The notes below the pieces were generated by a model. The model ran no database searches. It was not told the DNA's origin and saw only the letters and a list, made by a program, of their open reading frames with translations. The translations under genes and the position numbers were made by a program. From contig JAICND010000056.1 in assembly GCA_025929005.1 (NCBI GenBank), forward strand, positions 1 through 7,716: a stretch of DNA of 7,716 bases, given 5' to 3'. Source of the stretch: Acidimicrobiia bacterium. Its GTDB lineage: Bacteria > Actinomycetota > Acidimicrobiia > Spongiisociales > ZC4RG35. Shown here piece after piece: positions 1 through 5,899 of this stretch (positions are counted from its first letter, which is position 1; each line of letters starts with the position of its first letter).

Positions 1-758
1 TCCTGATTCCGGCATCGGGGTTTCAGAGCGTTCAGTTCCGGCTAATCGAGAACCGGCTTGGTTTGCGGTCTCACGATCGGGTGCGGCTGGCCGGTGCTCC
101 TTACACCACGGCGTTCTCCGAAGAGGATCGGGCGAGGGTCGAAGCGTCAGAGCGGGAGCCGAATCTGCTCGAACTTGTGGAAGCCTGGCTCGAGCGCACT
201 CCGTTTCTCGATGACGGAGACTTTCACTTCTGGGAGGCGTACCAGCAGTCGGTCGGCAAGCTACTCGAATACGACCGCCAGGTGGTGGCCACCAATCCCA
301 ATCTCACCGACGCCGAGCGGCAGGCTCAGCTCAAGGGATTTGAACAGACCTTTGCCCAGTACGAGGCGGTGTTTGACCCGGACAAACACCAGAGACTGAT
401 GGAAACCGGTGAACGTCGCCTGTCCCATCGAGCGTTTCAGGCCGCTCTGTTCATCAACCTGTACCGAGACGAGCCGGCCCTGCAGGAGCCGTTCCGGCTG
501 CTCACCCTTCTGATGGATATCGACGAGGGCATGACCACGTGGCGTTATCGCCATGCCCTAATGACGACCCGAATGATTGGTCGCAGAGTGGGGACCGGCG
601 GCTCGGCAGGTGCCGCCTTTCTCACGCGATCAGCAGAAAAGGCCCACGTATTCACGGATCTATTTCAGCTGGCGACTTTTCTCATTCCGCGCTCGTCCTT
701 GCCTACATTGCCGCGGGAACTCGAACGGAAGATGCACTACCGCTTCGAAGAACCGTGA
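1..758 (+). CDS. kynA: Tryptophan 2,3-dioxygenase, 5'-truncated by window edge
   Basis: Heme dioxygenase that opens the indole ring of L-tryptophan to N-formylkynurenine, the first step of the kynurenine pathway; cytosolic. The frame is open from base 3 and the first visible residues contain SGFQSVQFRLIENRLG, the family hallmark; the Arg of FRLIE is the expected ligand of the substrate carboxylate. Further on are GERRLSHRA, LLMDIDEGMTTWRYRH (His at 552-554, the expected proximal heme ligand) and GTGGSAG, then FLIPRSSLP near the C-terminus. The visible 251 residues include the long segment between FQSVQFR and WRYRH found in animal-type enzymes, so about 100 N-terminal residues, including the distal His, should lie left of the window. 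The TTG at 63 is internal, not a start. The stop overlaps the next gene by four bases (GTGA), so the two are probably translationally coupled. Family identity is very secure. Confidence 0.96.
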   Translation, partial: LIPASGFQSVQFRLIENRLGLRSHDRVRLAGAPYTTAFSEEDRARVEASEREPNLLELVEAWLERTPFLDDGDFHFWEAYQQSVGKLLEYDRQVVATNPNLTDAERQAQLKGFEQTFAQYEAVFDPDKHQRLMETGERRLSHRAFQAALFINLYRDEPALQEPFRLLTLLMDIDEGMTTWRYRHALMTTRMIGRRVGTGGSAGAAFLTRSAEKAHVFTDLFQLATFLIPRSSLPTLPRELERKMHYRFEEP

Positions 759-1867
759 GCTTCAAGCCGCTCTTCTCCAGGTTCCTGGCGGCCAACCCTG
801 GGCGGCTTCACTTTGCTGCCCACAGTCATCACCCCTGGCCCGATGTCACCTTCGACGCTCACACGCGGTATTGGTACGAGTCTGCATCGGGGATGGATGA
901 CAAGTGGGATTCCATCTTCGGTGATCTGATCCCGACATTGCGCCGTCGTCTCGGTGGCGAATTGGGCTTGGGGGACGGAGGAAGCATCGCGTTCGCTCCC
1001 AACACACACGAACTCGTCAATCGGGTGTTCTCCAGTCTCGAACCCGCGGTCCGGGTCGTCACAACGGATGGTGAGTTCCACTCCTTCCGGCGTCAAAGCC
1101 GTCGCTGGGAGGAGGCCGGGCGCGCGATCGTTACGAGGATTCCAATCGAGCCATTCGCAACCTTTGCGGACCGCATCGTGCGGGCCGCAGACGGTGTCGA
1201 CCTCGTCTACCTATCACAGGTGCCGTACGACTCTGGGTGGGTGGTTAAGAGTCTGGAAAAGATCGTTACCGAGGCGCCACCCTCGGCGATCGTGGTGGTG
1301 GATGGCTATCACGGATTCAGGGCAATTCCGACGGATTGGAGCTCGTTGGCCGCTAGATCCTTCTATCTGGCGGGCGGTTACAAGTACGCGATGGCGGGGG
1401 AGGGGGCCTGCTTCATGCACTGCCCTCCGGGGGTCGTGGAGCGACCTATCGACACCGGCTGGTTCGCCGGTTTCGGAGCCTTGACCGAGCGAAGCGACGA
1501 GGTTGCCTACGGCCCTGGAGGGGATCGATTCTGGGGAGCGACCTTCGATCCATCTGGTCTCTACCGGCTGAACGCAGTCCTCGAGTTGTTTGAGCGGGAG
1601 GGCATTACGGTGGCCGATGTCCGTAGTCATGTGTCAGCGCTTCAGGAGCGCTTCCTCGTCGCTGGTCGATTGCCCGGCGACCTGATGCCCCCGGTCGGCA
1701 TGGAGCGCGGGAGTTTCCTGACCTTCCGAACGTCAGATGCCTCTGAGATCCACCACAGGTTGCGCAAACGCCAAGTCATCACTGACTATCGGGGTGACCG
1801 CCTCCGCATCGGATTCGGGATCTATCACGACCCAGAGGATGTCGACCGCTTGATCGCGGCGCTCTAG
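755..1867 (+). CDS. Kynureninase-like aminotransferase class V-fold PLP enzyme
   Basis: 370-residue fold-type I PLP enzyme. Its position directly behind tryptophan dioxygenase suggests hydrolysis of kynurenine to anthranilate and alanine. An N-terminal LHFAAHSHHPWPD replaces the usual kynureninase motif around YFDANSLG. D183 in VVVDGYHGF should bind the PLP pyridine nitrogen, with H186 three residues on. K210 in GGYKY (codon 1382-1384) is the Schiff-base lysine, with Y209 before it as in kynureninase. GWFAGFG matches the kynureninase GWFGH region but lacks its His. The C-terminus RIGFGIYHDPEDVDRLI is typical. It is shorter than the usual 410-420 residues. I chose GTG 755 because it overlaps the dioxygenase stop as GTGA and puts the conserved N-terminus at residue 2; in-frame starts further upstream would lie deep in the dioxygenase gene. 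No strong ribosome site is seen, fitting coupling. Class V fold is near certain; kynureninase activity is an inference from motifs and context. Confidence 0.8.
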   Translation: MSFKPLFSRFLAANPGRLHFAAHSHHPWPDVTFDAHTRYWYESASGMDDKWDSIFGDLIPTLRRRLGGELGLGDGGSIAFAPNTHELVNRVFSSLEPAVRVVTTDGEFHSFRRQSRRWEEAGRAIVTRIPIEPFATFADRIVRAADGVDLVYLSQVPYDSGWVVKSLEKIVTEAPPSAIVVVDGYHGFRAIPTDWSSLAARSFYLAGGYKYAMAGEGACFMHCPPGVVERPIDTGWFAGFGALTERSDEVAYGPGGDRFWGATFDPSGLYRLNAVLELFEREGITVADVRSHVSALQERFLVAGRLPGDLMPPVGMERGSFLTFRTSDASEIHHRLRKRQVITDYRGDRLRIGFGIYHDPEDVDRLIAAL

Positions 1868-1889
1868 CGTCCGTCTTCTGACGTTCGGT

Positions 1890-3251
1890 TCAGGCGACGG
1901 CCGGGATCTTCTCCATCGCTTCCCGGACCTTCTCTTCGGGATATTCGAAGTCTTCGAGGTTGCCGTCGAGGAAGGCGCGATAGGCGCCCATGTCGAAGTG
2001 ACCGTGGCCGCACAACGCGACGAGGATCACCTTGGACTCGCCGCTCTCTCGGCACCTCTCGGCCTCGCGGATCGCCGACGCAATGGCATGGGTGGGCTCA
2101 GGAGCCGGGATGATGCCCTCGGCCCGGGTGAAACGAACCGCCCCCTCGAAACACTCCACCTGACCGATCGCTTCGGCTTCGACCACTCCTAGTTCCTTCA
2201 GATGCGATACGAGTGGCGCCATGCCGTGATACCTGAGTCCGCCGGCATGGATCGGATCCGGTATGAAGTCGTGGCCCAGCGTATGCATCTTCACCAGGGG
2301 GGTCATACCGAGGGTGTCGCCGAAGTCGTAGCGATAGACGCCCTTGGTCAAGGATGGTGACGCCGTCGGCTCAACACACCGGATGGTCGGATCGATCTTC
2401 CCTGCCAGCTTCTCCTTGATGAACGGAAACGACAGCCCCGCAAAATTGGAGCCGCCCCCCGTGCAACCCACCAGAAGGTCGGGGGTCTCACCAAAGAGCT
2501 CCATCTGCTTGAGGGCCTCCTGGCCGATGACGGTCTGGTGCATCAATACATGGTTGAGGACGCTCCCCAGGGAGTACTTGGTGGTCGGGTCGCCTGCCGC
2601 TGCCTCCACGGCTTCGGAGATAGCGATGCCAAGGCTGCCGGTGGAATTGGGATCCATGGCCAGGATCTTGCGACCTGCCTCCGTGAGATTGGAAGGGCTT
2701 GAGTGCACCGTTGCCCCGAAGATTTCCATCAGAGTCCGCCGGTAAGGCTTCTGATCGAAAGAGATGGCGACCTGCCAGACCTCACAGTCGAGTCCGAATT
2801 GGGCAGACGCAAAGGCAAGCGCGCTTCCCCATTGGCCGGCCCCGGTCTCGGTGGTGAGGCGGCGGGTGCCCTCCTGGGCGTTGTAATAGGCCTGTGGCAC
2901 CGCCGTAGTTGGTTTGTGCGAGCCGACCGGGCTTCCCCCCTCGTACTTGAAGTAGATGTGAGCGGGAGTATCTAGAGCCTTCTCCAGCCGGCGCGCCCGG
3001 TAAAGAGGAGTTGGTCGCCACATCCGATACACATCGAGTACCGGTCCCGGGACATCGATGTACCGGTCCTGGCTGACCTCCTGCATGATCAACGCCATCG
3101 GGAACAGAGGAGCGAGGTCGTCCGGACCGATGGGCTGATGGGTTCCTGGATGGAGTACCGGAGGGGCGGGACTGGGGAGGTCCGGTTGGATGTTGTACCA
3201 GGCCTCAGGAATCTCAGAGTCTTGGAGAACGACTTTGGTCAAGTCCGTCAC
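1890..3251 (-). CDS. trpB2: Tryptophan synthase beta-like protein, TrpB2 type
   Basis: 453-residue fold-type II PLP enzyme of the TrpB2 class, which condenses indole with L-serine (or O-phosphoserine in some members) to give tryptophan, usually without a TrpA partner. The extended N-terminus to about residue 75, RPTPLYRARRLE, K113 in GSHKPTTA (PLP lysine), E135 in ETGAGQWG (catalytic Glu; Trp instead of the His of TrpB1 marks TrpB2), the phosphate loop GGGSNF (265-270), YRYDFGDT, HAGGLRYHG and GHGHFD are all present. Cys414 in ALCGHG (2010-2012) stands where TrpB usually has the Ser that contacts the pyridine nitrogen. It starts with GTG behind AAAGG at 7-base spacing. It lies 66 bases downstream of the citrate synthase gene, probably in the same transcript, and converges on the kynureninase-like gene with a 22-base gap. 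No trpA is visible. Placing a tryptophan-forming enzyme beside tryptophan breakdown is odd; indole salvage or a different beta-elimination role is possible. Confidence 0.93.
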   Translation of the reverse strand: MTDLTKVVLQDSEIPEAWYNIQPDLPSPAPPVLHPGTHQPIGPDDLAPLFPMALIMQEVSQDRYIDVPGPVLDVYRMWRPTPLYRARRLEKALDTPAHIYFKYEGGSPVGSHKPTTAVPQAYYNAQEGTRRLTTETGAGQWGSALAFASAQFGLDCEVWQVAISFDQKPYRRTLMEIFGATVHSSPSNLTEAGRKILAMDPNSTGSLGIAISEAVEAAAGDPTTKYSLGSVLNHVLMHQTVIGQEALKQMELFGETPDLLVGCTGGGSNFAGLSFPFIKEKLAGKIDPTIRCVEPTASPSLTKGVYRYDFGDTLGMTPLVKMHTLGHDFIPDPIHAGGLRYHGMAPLVSHLKELGVVEAEAIGQVECFEGAVRFTRAEGIIPAPEPTHAIASAIREAERCRESGESKVILVALCGHGHFDMGAYRAFLDGNLEDFEYPEEKVREAMEKIPAVA

Positions 3252-3258
3252 AGCTCCA

Positions 3259-3263
3259 CCTTT
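3259..3263 (-). promoter_or_regulatory. Ribosome binding site of trpB2
   Basis: On the minus strand AAAGG ends seven bases before the GTG start at 3251-3249. It supports this GTG start. A second purine run, GGAG at 3254-3257, is too close (two bases) to serve. Confidence 0.6.
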
Positions 3264-3317
3264 CGCAGGGAGGCGGAAGCTAGCAATGGCCGTCTCAGCG
3301 TGCCGCGGCGACCAATC

Positions 3318-4454
3318 TCAGCGTTGCTCGATCGGGACCCATTGCCGTCCTTTTTGACCGATGTAGGCAGACTCGGGTCTGATCAAGCGCCCGTTGCGTT
3401 GCTGTTCGAAACAGTGGCCGATCCAACCTGCCACTCGACCCATCGCGAAGGTAGGAGTGAATATTGGAGTGTCCAGTCCGATCCCGTGCAGCAAGAGGGC
3501 CGTGTAGAACTCGACGTTGGTTCTCAGGTTGCGTCCAGGTTTGCATTCGTCCAGCAGCCGGATTGCGGTCGCCTCCACATGTTTGGCCAGCTCATAAAGC
3601 GCCATGTCCCCCTCTGCCCGGTACATGCGCTCGGCCGCTCTTGCCAGGACATCGGCGCGGGGATCTCGCACCTTGTAGACGCGGTGCCCGAAACCCATCA
3701 GCCTTTCTCCTCGATCGAGTTTCTCCCTTATGAATGTCTCGGCTCGGTCGGCCGACCCGATCTCGAACACCATGTCGAGCGCCGGTCCTGGAGCGCCACC
3801 GTGGAGCGGTCCCTTGAGAGCGCCGATGGCCCCGGTCACCGCCGAAACCATGTCGGACTCGGTGGCGATGATCACCCGTGCCGCGAACGTCGAGGCATTA
3901 AGCCCGTGATCGCTGACCGTATTCAGATATGTCTCCAAACCGCGCACGGTTTCCGGCCCGGGAACCTCACCCGTCAACATGTAGAGGTAGTTGGAGCTGC
4001 GACTGAGATCGTGGCGTGGGGGTATGACCTCGCGATCGTTGAGAAGACGCCAATAGGTGGCGATGGCGGGCGGCACCCGAGCCGTGATGGCCTTGGCCTT
4101 CACCATGTCGCTTTCTCCAGCCACGTCGAGGTCGAAGGTCCCGGTCGCCATCCGCAGAGCATCCATCGGCGAAGCGCCATGCTTGGCTGCCTCGGCGAGC
4201 AATGAGAAGGTGGCGGCGGGCAGCTCCCGGTAGCTGGCCATGGTCGTGCGGAAGGTTTTGAGGGTCGGCTGGTCGGGAAGCTCACCGTGCCAAAGGAGAT
4301 AACAGACCTCCTCAAACCGAGCGTTGGCTGCTAGTTCCTCCAAAGGGAACCCAGCGATGATCAACTCGCCCTTTTGGCCGTCGACCGAACTCAGCTCGGT
4401 TTCGGCGGCAACGACACCCTCGAGACCAGGCTTGAAAGTAGGGTCGTCGGACAT
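3318..4454 (-). CDS. Citrate synthase (CitA / methylcitrate synthase-like)
   Basis: 378-residue type I-length citrate synthase that condenses acetyl-CoA (or propionyl-CoA in methylcitrate synthases) with oxaloacetate in the cytosol. H183 in SDHGLNASTF binds oxaloacetate. H218 in GPLHGGAPG and H257 in GFGHRVYKVRDPR correspond to the catalytic His pair. The third catalytic residue, normally Asp in NVDFY, is Glu315 in NVEFYT (3510-3512). The C-terminus AMGRVAGWIGHCFEQ followed by RLIRP and a YIG motif is typical. HGGAP plus NVE resembles the CitA-like actinobacterial group rather than the HGGAN/NVD majority. The start is ATG with no clear ribosome site. trpB2 follows 66 bases downstream with no obvious terminator between. 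Citrate versus 2-methylcitrate synthase cannot be decided here. Beside an acyl-CoA catabolic operon it could draw off acetyl-CoA or propionyl-CoA, but that is contextual inference. Confidence 0.93.
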   Translation of the reverse strand: MSDDPTFKPGLEGVVAAETELSSVDGQKGELIIAGFPLEELAANARFEEVCYLLWHGELPDQPTLKTFRTTMASYRELPAATFSLLAEAAKHGASPMDALRMATGTFDLDVAGESDMVKAKAITARVPPAIATYWRLLNDREVIPPRHDLSRSSNYLYMLTGEVPGPETVRGLETYLNTVSDHGLNASTFAARVIIATESDMVSAVTGAIGALKGPLHGGAPGPALDMVFEIGSADRAETFIREKLDRGERLMGFGHRVYKVRDPRADVLARAAERMYRAEGDMALYELAKHVEATAIRLLDECKPGRNLRTNVEFYTALLLHGIGLDTPIFTPTFAMGRVAGWIGHCFEQQRNGRLIRPESAYIGQKGRQWVPIEQR

Positions 4455-4465
4455 TGCTCGATGCT

Positions 4466-4472
4466 AGAAGGA
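4466..4472 (+). promoter_or_regulatory. Ribosome binding site of the small membrane protein gene
   Basis: AGAAGGA lies ten bases before ATG 4483. It supports translation of the 59-codon reading frame and favours this ATG over the in-frame ATG at 4495. Confidence 0.6.
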
Positions 4473-4482
4473 CCCGACTGTC

Positions 4483-4662
4483 ATGAAATCGAAGATGGCG
4501 GTTGCTCCGTTGATCGGGGCAGTCGGTTTGATCTTTCTCGGGCAGGGAATCGGGTGGATTCCAGGCAGTTACATGACCGGTGACCCCACCTGGGCGGTGG
4601 TGGGCTCGGTCATGGTGGTCATCGCCGCCGTCCTTCTTTGGCGGGGCCGCCGGGCGAGTTAG
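4483..4662 (+). CDS. Small two-helix membrane protein, unknown function
   Basis: A 59-residue protein with two predicted membrane helices: roughly residues 7-26, rich in Gly, Ile and Leu (APLIGAVGLIFLGQGIGWI), and residues 37-53 (WAVVGSVMVVIAAVLLW). They are joined by a short loop, SYMTGDPT, and the protein ends in a basic tail, RGRRAS, which would place the C-terminus inside by the positive-inside rule. The pattern GQG...(S)FMTG(D/Q)P.WA resembles small conserved hypothetical proteins I recall from Actinobacteria and Chloroflexi, but I know no function. It is the only plus-strand gene in the right part. Its start lies 28 bases from the divergent citrate synthase start, and its TAG overlaps the TAA of the convergent RidA gene (4659-4662). 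A good ribosome site and strongly membrane-like composition support a real gene. Confidence 0.75.
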   Translation: MKSKMAVAPLIGAVGLIFLGQGIGWIPGSYMTGDPTWAVVGSVMVVIAAVLLWRGRRAS

Positions 4663-5054
4663 CTCGACACGGCAGCAACTGCCACCAGCTCGACCACTGC
4701 TTCGGGATCGAACAGCTCGCTCACGCCGATCAGGGACATAGGCGGGTAGACCTTCCCAAACACCTCCCGATACGCCACGCCAAGTTGTGACAGGGCACCC
4801 CGGTAGGCAGACATGTCGGTGACCAGAATCTGGATCGAAACCAGATCTTCGCTGGCGGCCCCTATGGCTTCCAGACAGAGCCGGACATTGCGGCATGCCT
4901 GGCTGAACTGGTCGATGATCCCTCGATCAAGCGAGCCGTCCGAATGATGTCCGGTCTGGCCGGCCAGGAACACCGCACCCTGCGGTGTCACCGCCAAGTG
5001 GCTGAAACCCACCGCCTTTGGCAGTCCTGGGGGGTTGACATACCGTGAGCTCAC
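4659..5054 (-). CDS. RidA/YjgF/UK114-family protein lacking the catalytic Arg
   Basis: 131-residue Rid-superfamily protein, normally a cytosolic trimer; RidA proper hydrolyses reactive enamines and imines to ketones and ammonia. The N-terminal RYVNPPGLP, the strand VFLAGQTGHH, the helix region QACRNVRLCLEAIGA and the C-terminal YPPMSLIGVSELFDPEAVVEL give the fold. At the position of Arg105 of E. coli RidA (PARSCVEV) there is Met106 (4737-4739); the following Glu (E122) is kept. It may therefore be a non-deaminase Rid subgroup. I chose GTG 5054 because it overlaps the crotonase stop as GTGA and has GGAGG five bases upstream; an in-frame GTG at 5066 would add four residues. In this operon it could act on the 2-amino (enamine) group of the dearomatised anthraniloyl-CoA product, which is an inference. 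Its stop overlaps that of the convergent small membrane protein gene. Confidence 0.92.
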   Translation of the reverse strand: MSSRYVNPPGLPKAVGFSHLAVTPQGAVFLAGQTGHHSDGSLDRGIIDQFSQACRNVRLCLEAIGAASEDLVSIQILVTDMSAYRGALSQLGVAYREVFGKVYPPMSLIGVSELFDPEAVVELVAVAAVSS

Positions 5055-5878
5055 TGGCCCCTCCACTGCGGGGGACGTCCTTCCATGAAAGCTCGGTAGA
5101 AGTCGCGGTGATCGTCGCTAGTCATCAGCAGTGCCTGAGCCCAGGCCTCCAGCTCGATGGCGGCTTCCATGCTCATGTCCTGTTCCCGGACCAGGAGTGA
5201 CTTGGTGGTGCCGACTGCCCAAGCGGGTCCTCGCGCCAGGTTCAAGGCCAAGGCGTTGGCTTCTGTCATCAGATCGGCCGCGGGCACCTGTTTGATGGCC
5301 AGACCCATCCCCACCGCTGCATCGGCGGTCACGGCCTCGCCCAACAGCAGGAGTTGTGAGGCTCGGGCCAGCCCGACCATGCGCGGAAGTAGATAGGCGG
5401 CACCCATGTCAGCCCCTGCCAGCCCCACCTTGGTGAACAAGAATTGAATGGTGGCGGCGTCTGCCATCAGTCGGAGATCGGCAGCAAGGGCAATTACCGC
5501 TCCGGCACCGGCGGCCACGCCGTTGATGGCGGCGATGATCGGGTGGGGGAACTGTCGCATTCCCTGGACGACTGCGCCGGTCATTCGGGTGAACTCGAGC
5601 AAACCCTTGGAACTGGTCTCCTGGAGGGTGCCGATGATGTCGTTGACGTCGCCCCCCGAACAAAAGCCGCGGCCCTCTCCGGTCAGGATGAGCACAGACA
5701 CATCGTCTCGAAGCGCCAATTCCGTAAGCAGGTCGCGGAGATCCGAGTAGGTGTCGAAGGTGAGGGCATTGAGCCGGTCGGGGCGATCAAAGGTGACCGT
5801 GCCGACCCCTCCCTCGACCTGGAAGCGAAAGTGTTCCCATCTCTCGGTGAACGCGGCGGAGGCGCGATGGGGAGACAT
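5051..5878 (-). CDS. Enoyl-CoA hydratase/isomerase (crotonase) family protein
   Basis: 275-residue crotonase-fold protein acting on an acyl-CoA. The N-terminal beta region VGTVTFDRPDRLNAL, the first oxyanion-hole motif GRGFCSGGDV (69-78), the second, INGVAAGAG (118-126), and the LLLLGEAVTADAAVGMGLA region are all present. Neither usual hydratase glutamate is kept: the Glu144 position is Val128 (5495-5497) and the Glu164 position is Lys150 (5429-5431). Asp157 in GLAGADMGAAYLLPR (5408-5410) lies close to the nucleophilic Asp145 of 4-chlorobenzoyl-CoA dehalogenase by hand alignment. It is therefore unlikely to be a plain enoyl-CoA hydratase; hydrolytic ring opening, as by BadI-type hydrolases, or another crotonase reaction would fit. 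The ATG start lies 21 bases after the flavoprotein stop, and its own stop overlaps the RidA start. Family is certain; reaction unknown. Confidence 0.92.
   Translation of the reverse strand: MSPHRASAAFTERWEHFRFQVEGGVGTVTFDRPDRLNALTFDTYSDLRDLLTELALRDDVSVLILTGEGRGFCSGGDVNDIIGTLQETSSKGLLEFTRMTGAVVQGMRQFPHPIIAAINGVAAGAGAVIALAADLRLMADAATIQFLFTKVGLAGADMGAAYLLPRMVGLARASQLLLLGEAVTADAAVGMGLAIKQVPAADLMTEANALALNLARGPAWAVGTTKSLLVREQDMSMEAAIELEAWAQALLMTSDDHRDFYRAFMEGRPPQWRGQ
5060..5064 (-). promoter_or_regulatory. Ribosome binding site deciding the start of the RidA gene
   Basis: A perfect GGAGG on the minus strand ends five bases before GTG 5054 and lies inside the last codons of the upstream crotonase gene. 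The alternative GTG at 5066 has only GGAAGGA at 11 bases, so GTG 5054 is preferred. Confidence 0.65.
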
Positions 5879-5899
5879 TGGCTCGCCGATGGTACGTCT

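Noticed and set aside
539..754. Upstream extension of the kynureninase-like frame
   Set aside because: The extra codons overlap the conserved C-terminus of the dioxygenase and encode nothing family-like; GTG 755 fits better.
1868..1889. Possible terminator between the convergent genes (CGTC-TTCT-GACG)
   Set aside because: The stem is only four pairs with no T-run in either direction.
3302..3309. GCCGCGGC palindrome near the end of citrate synthase
   Set aside because: An eight-base palindrome without a loop inside or beside GC-rich coding sequence is expected by chance and has no T-run.
3138..4205. 355-codon plus-strand open frame opposite trpB2 and citrate synthase
   Set aside because: It lies antisense to two clear enzyme genes, the translation is rich in Arg, Gly and His without any known fold, and long antisense frames are common in high-GC coding DNA.
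4432..4482. Possible promoter: TTGAAA on plus strand; TAGCAT on minus strand for citrate synthase
   Set aside because: Neither has a partner hexamer at acceptable spacing, so no promoter can be supported between the divergent starts.
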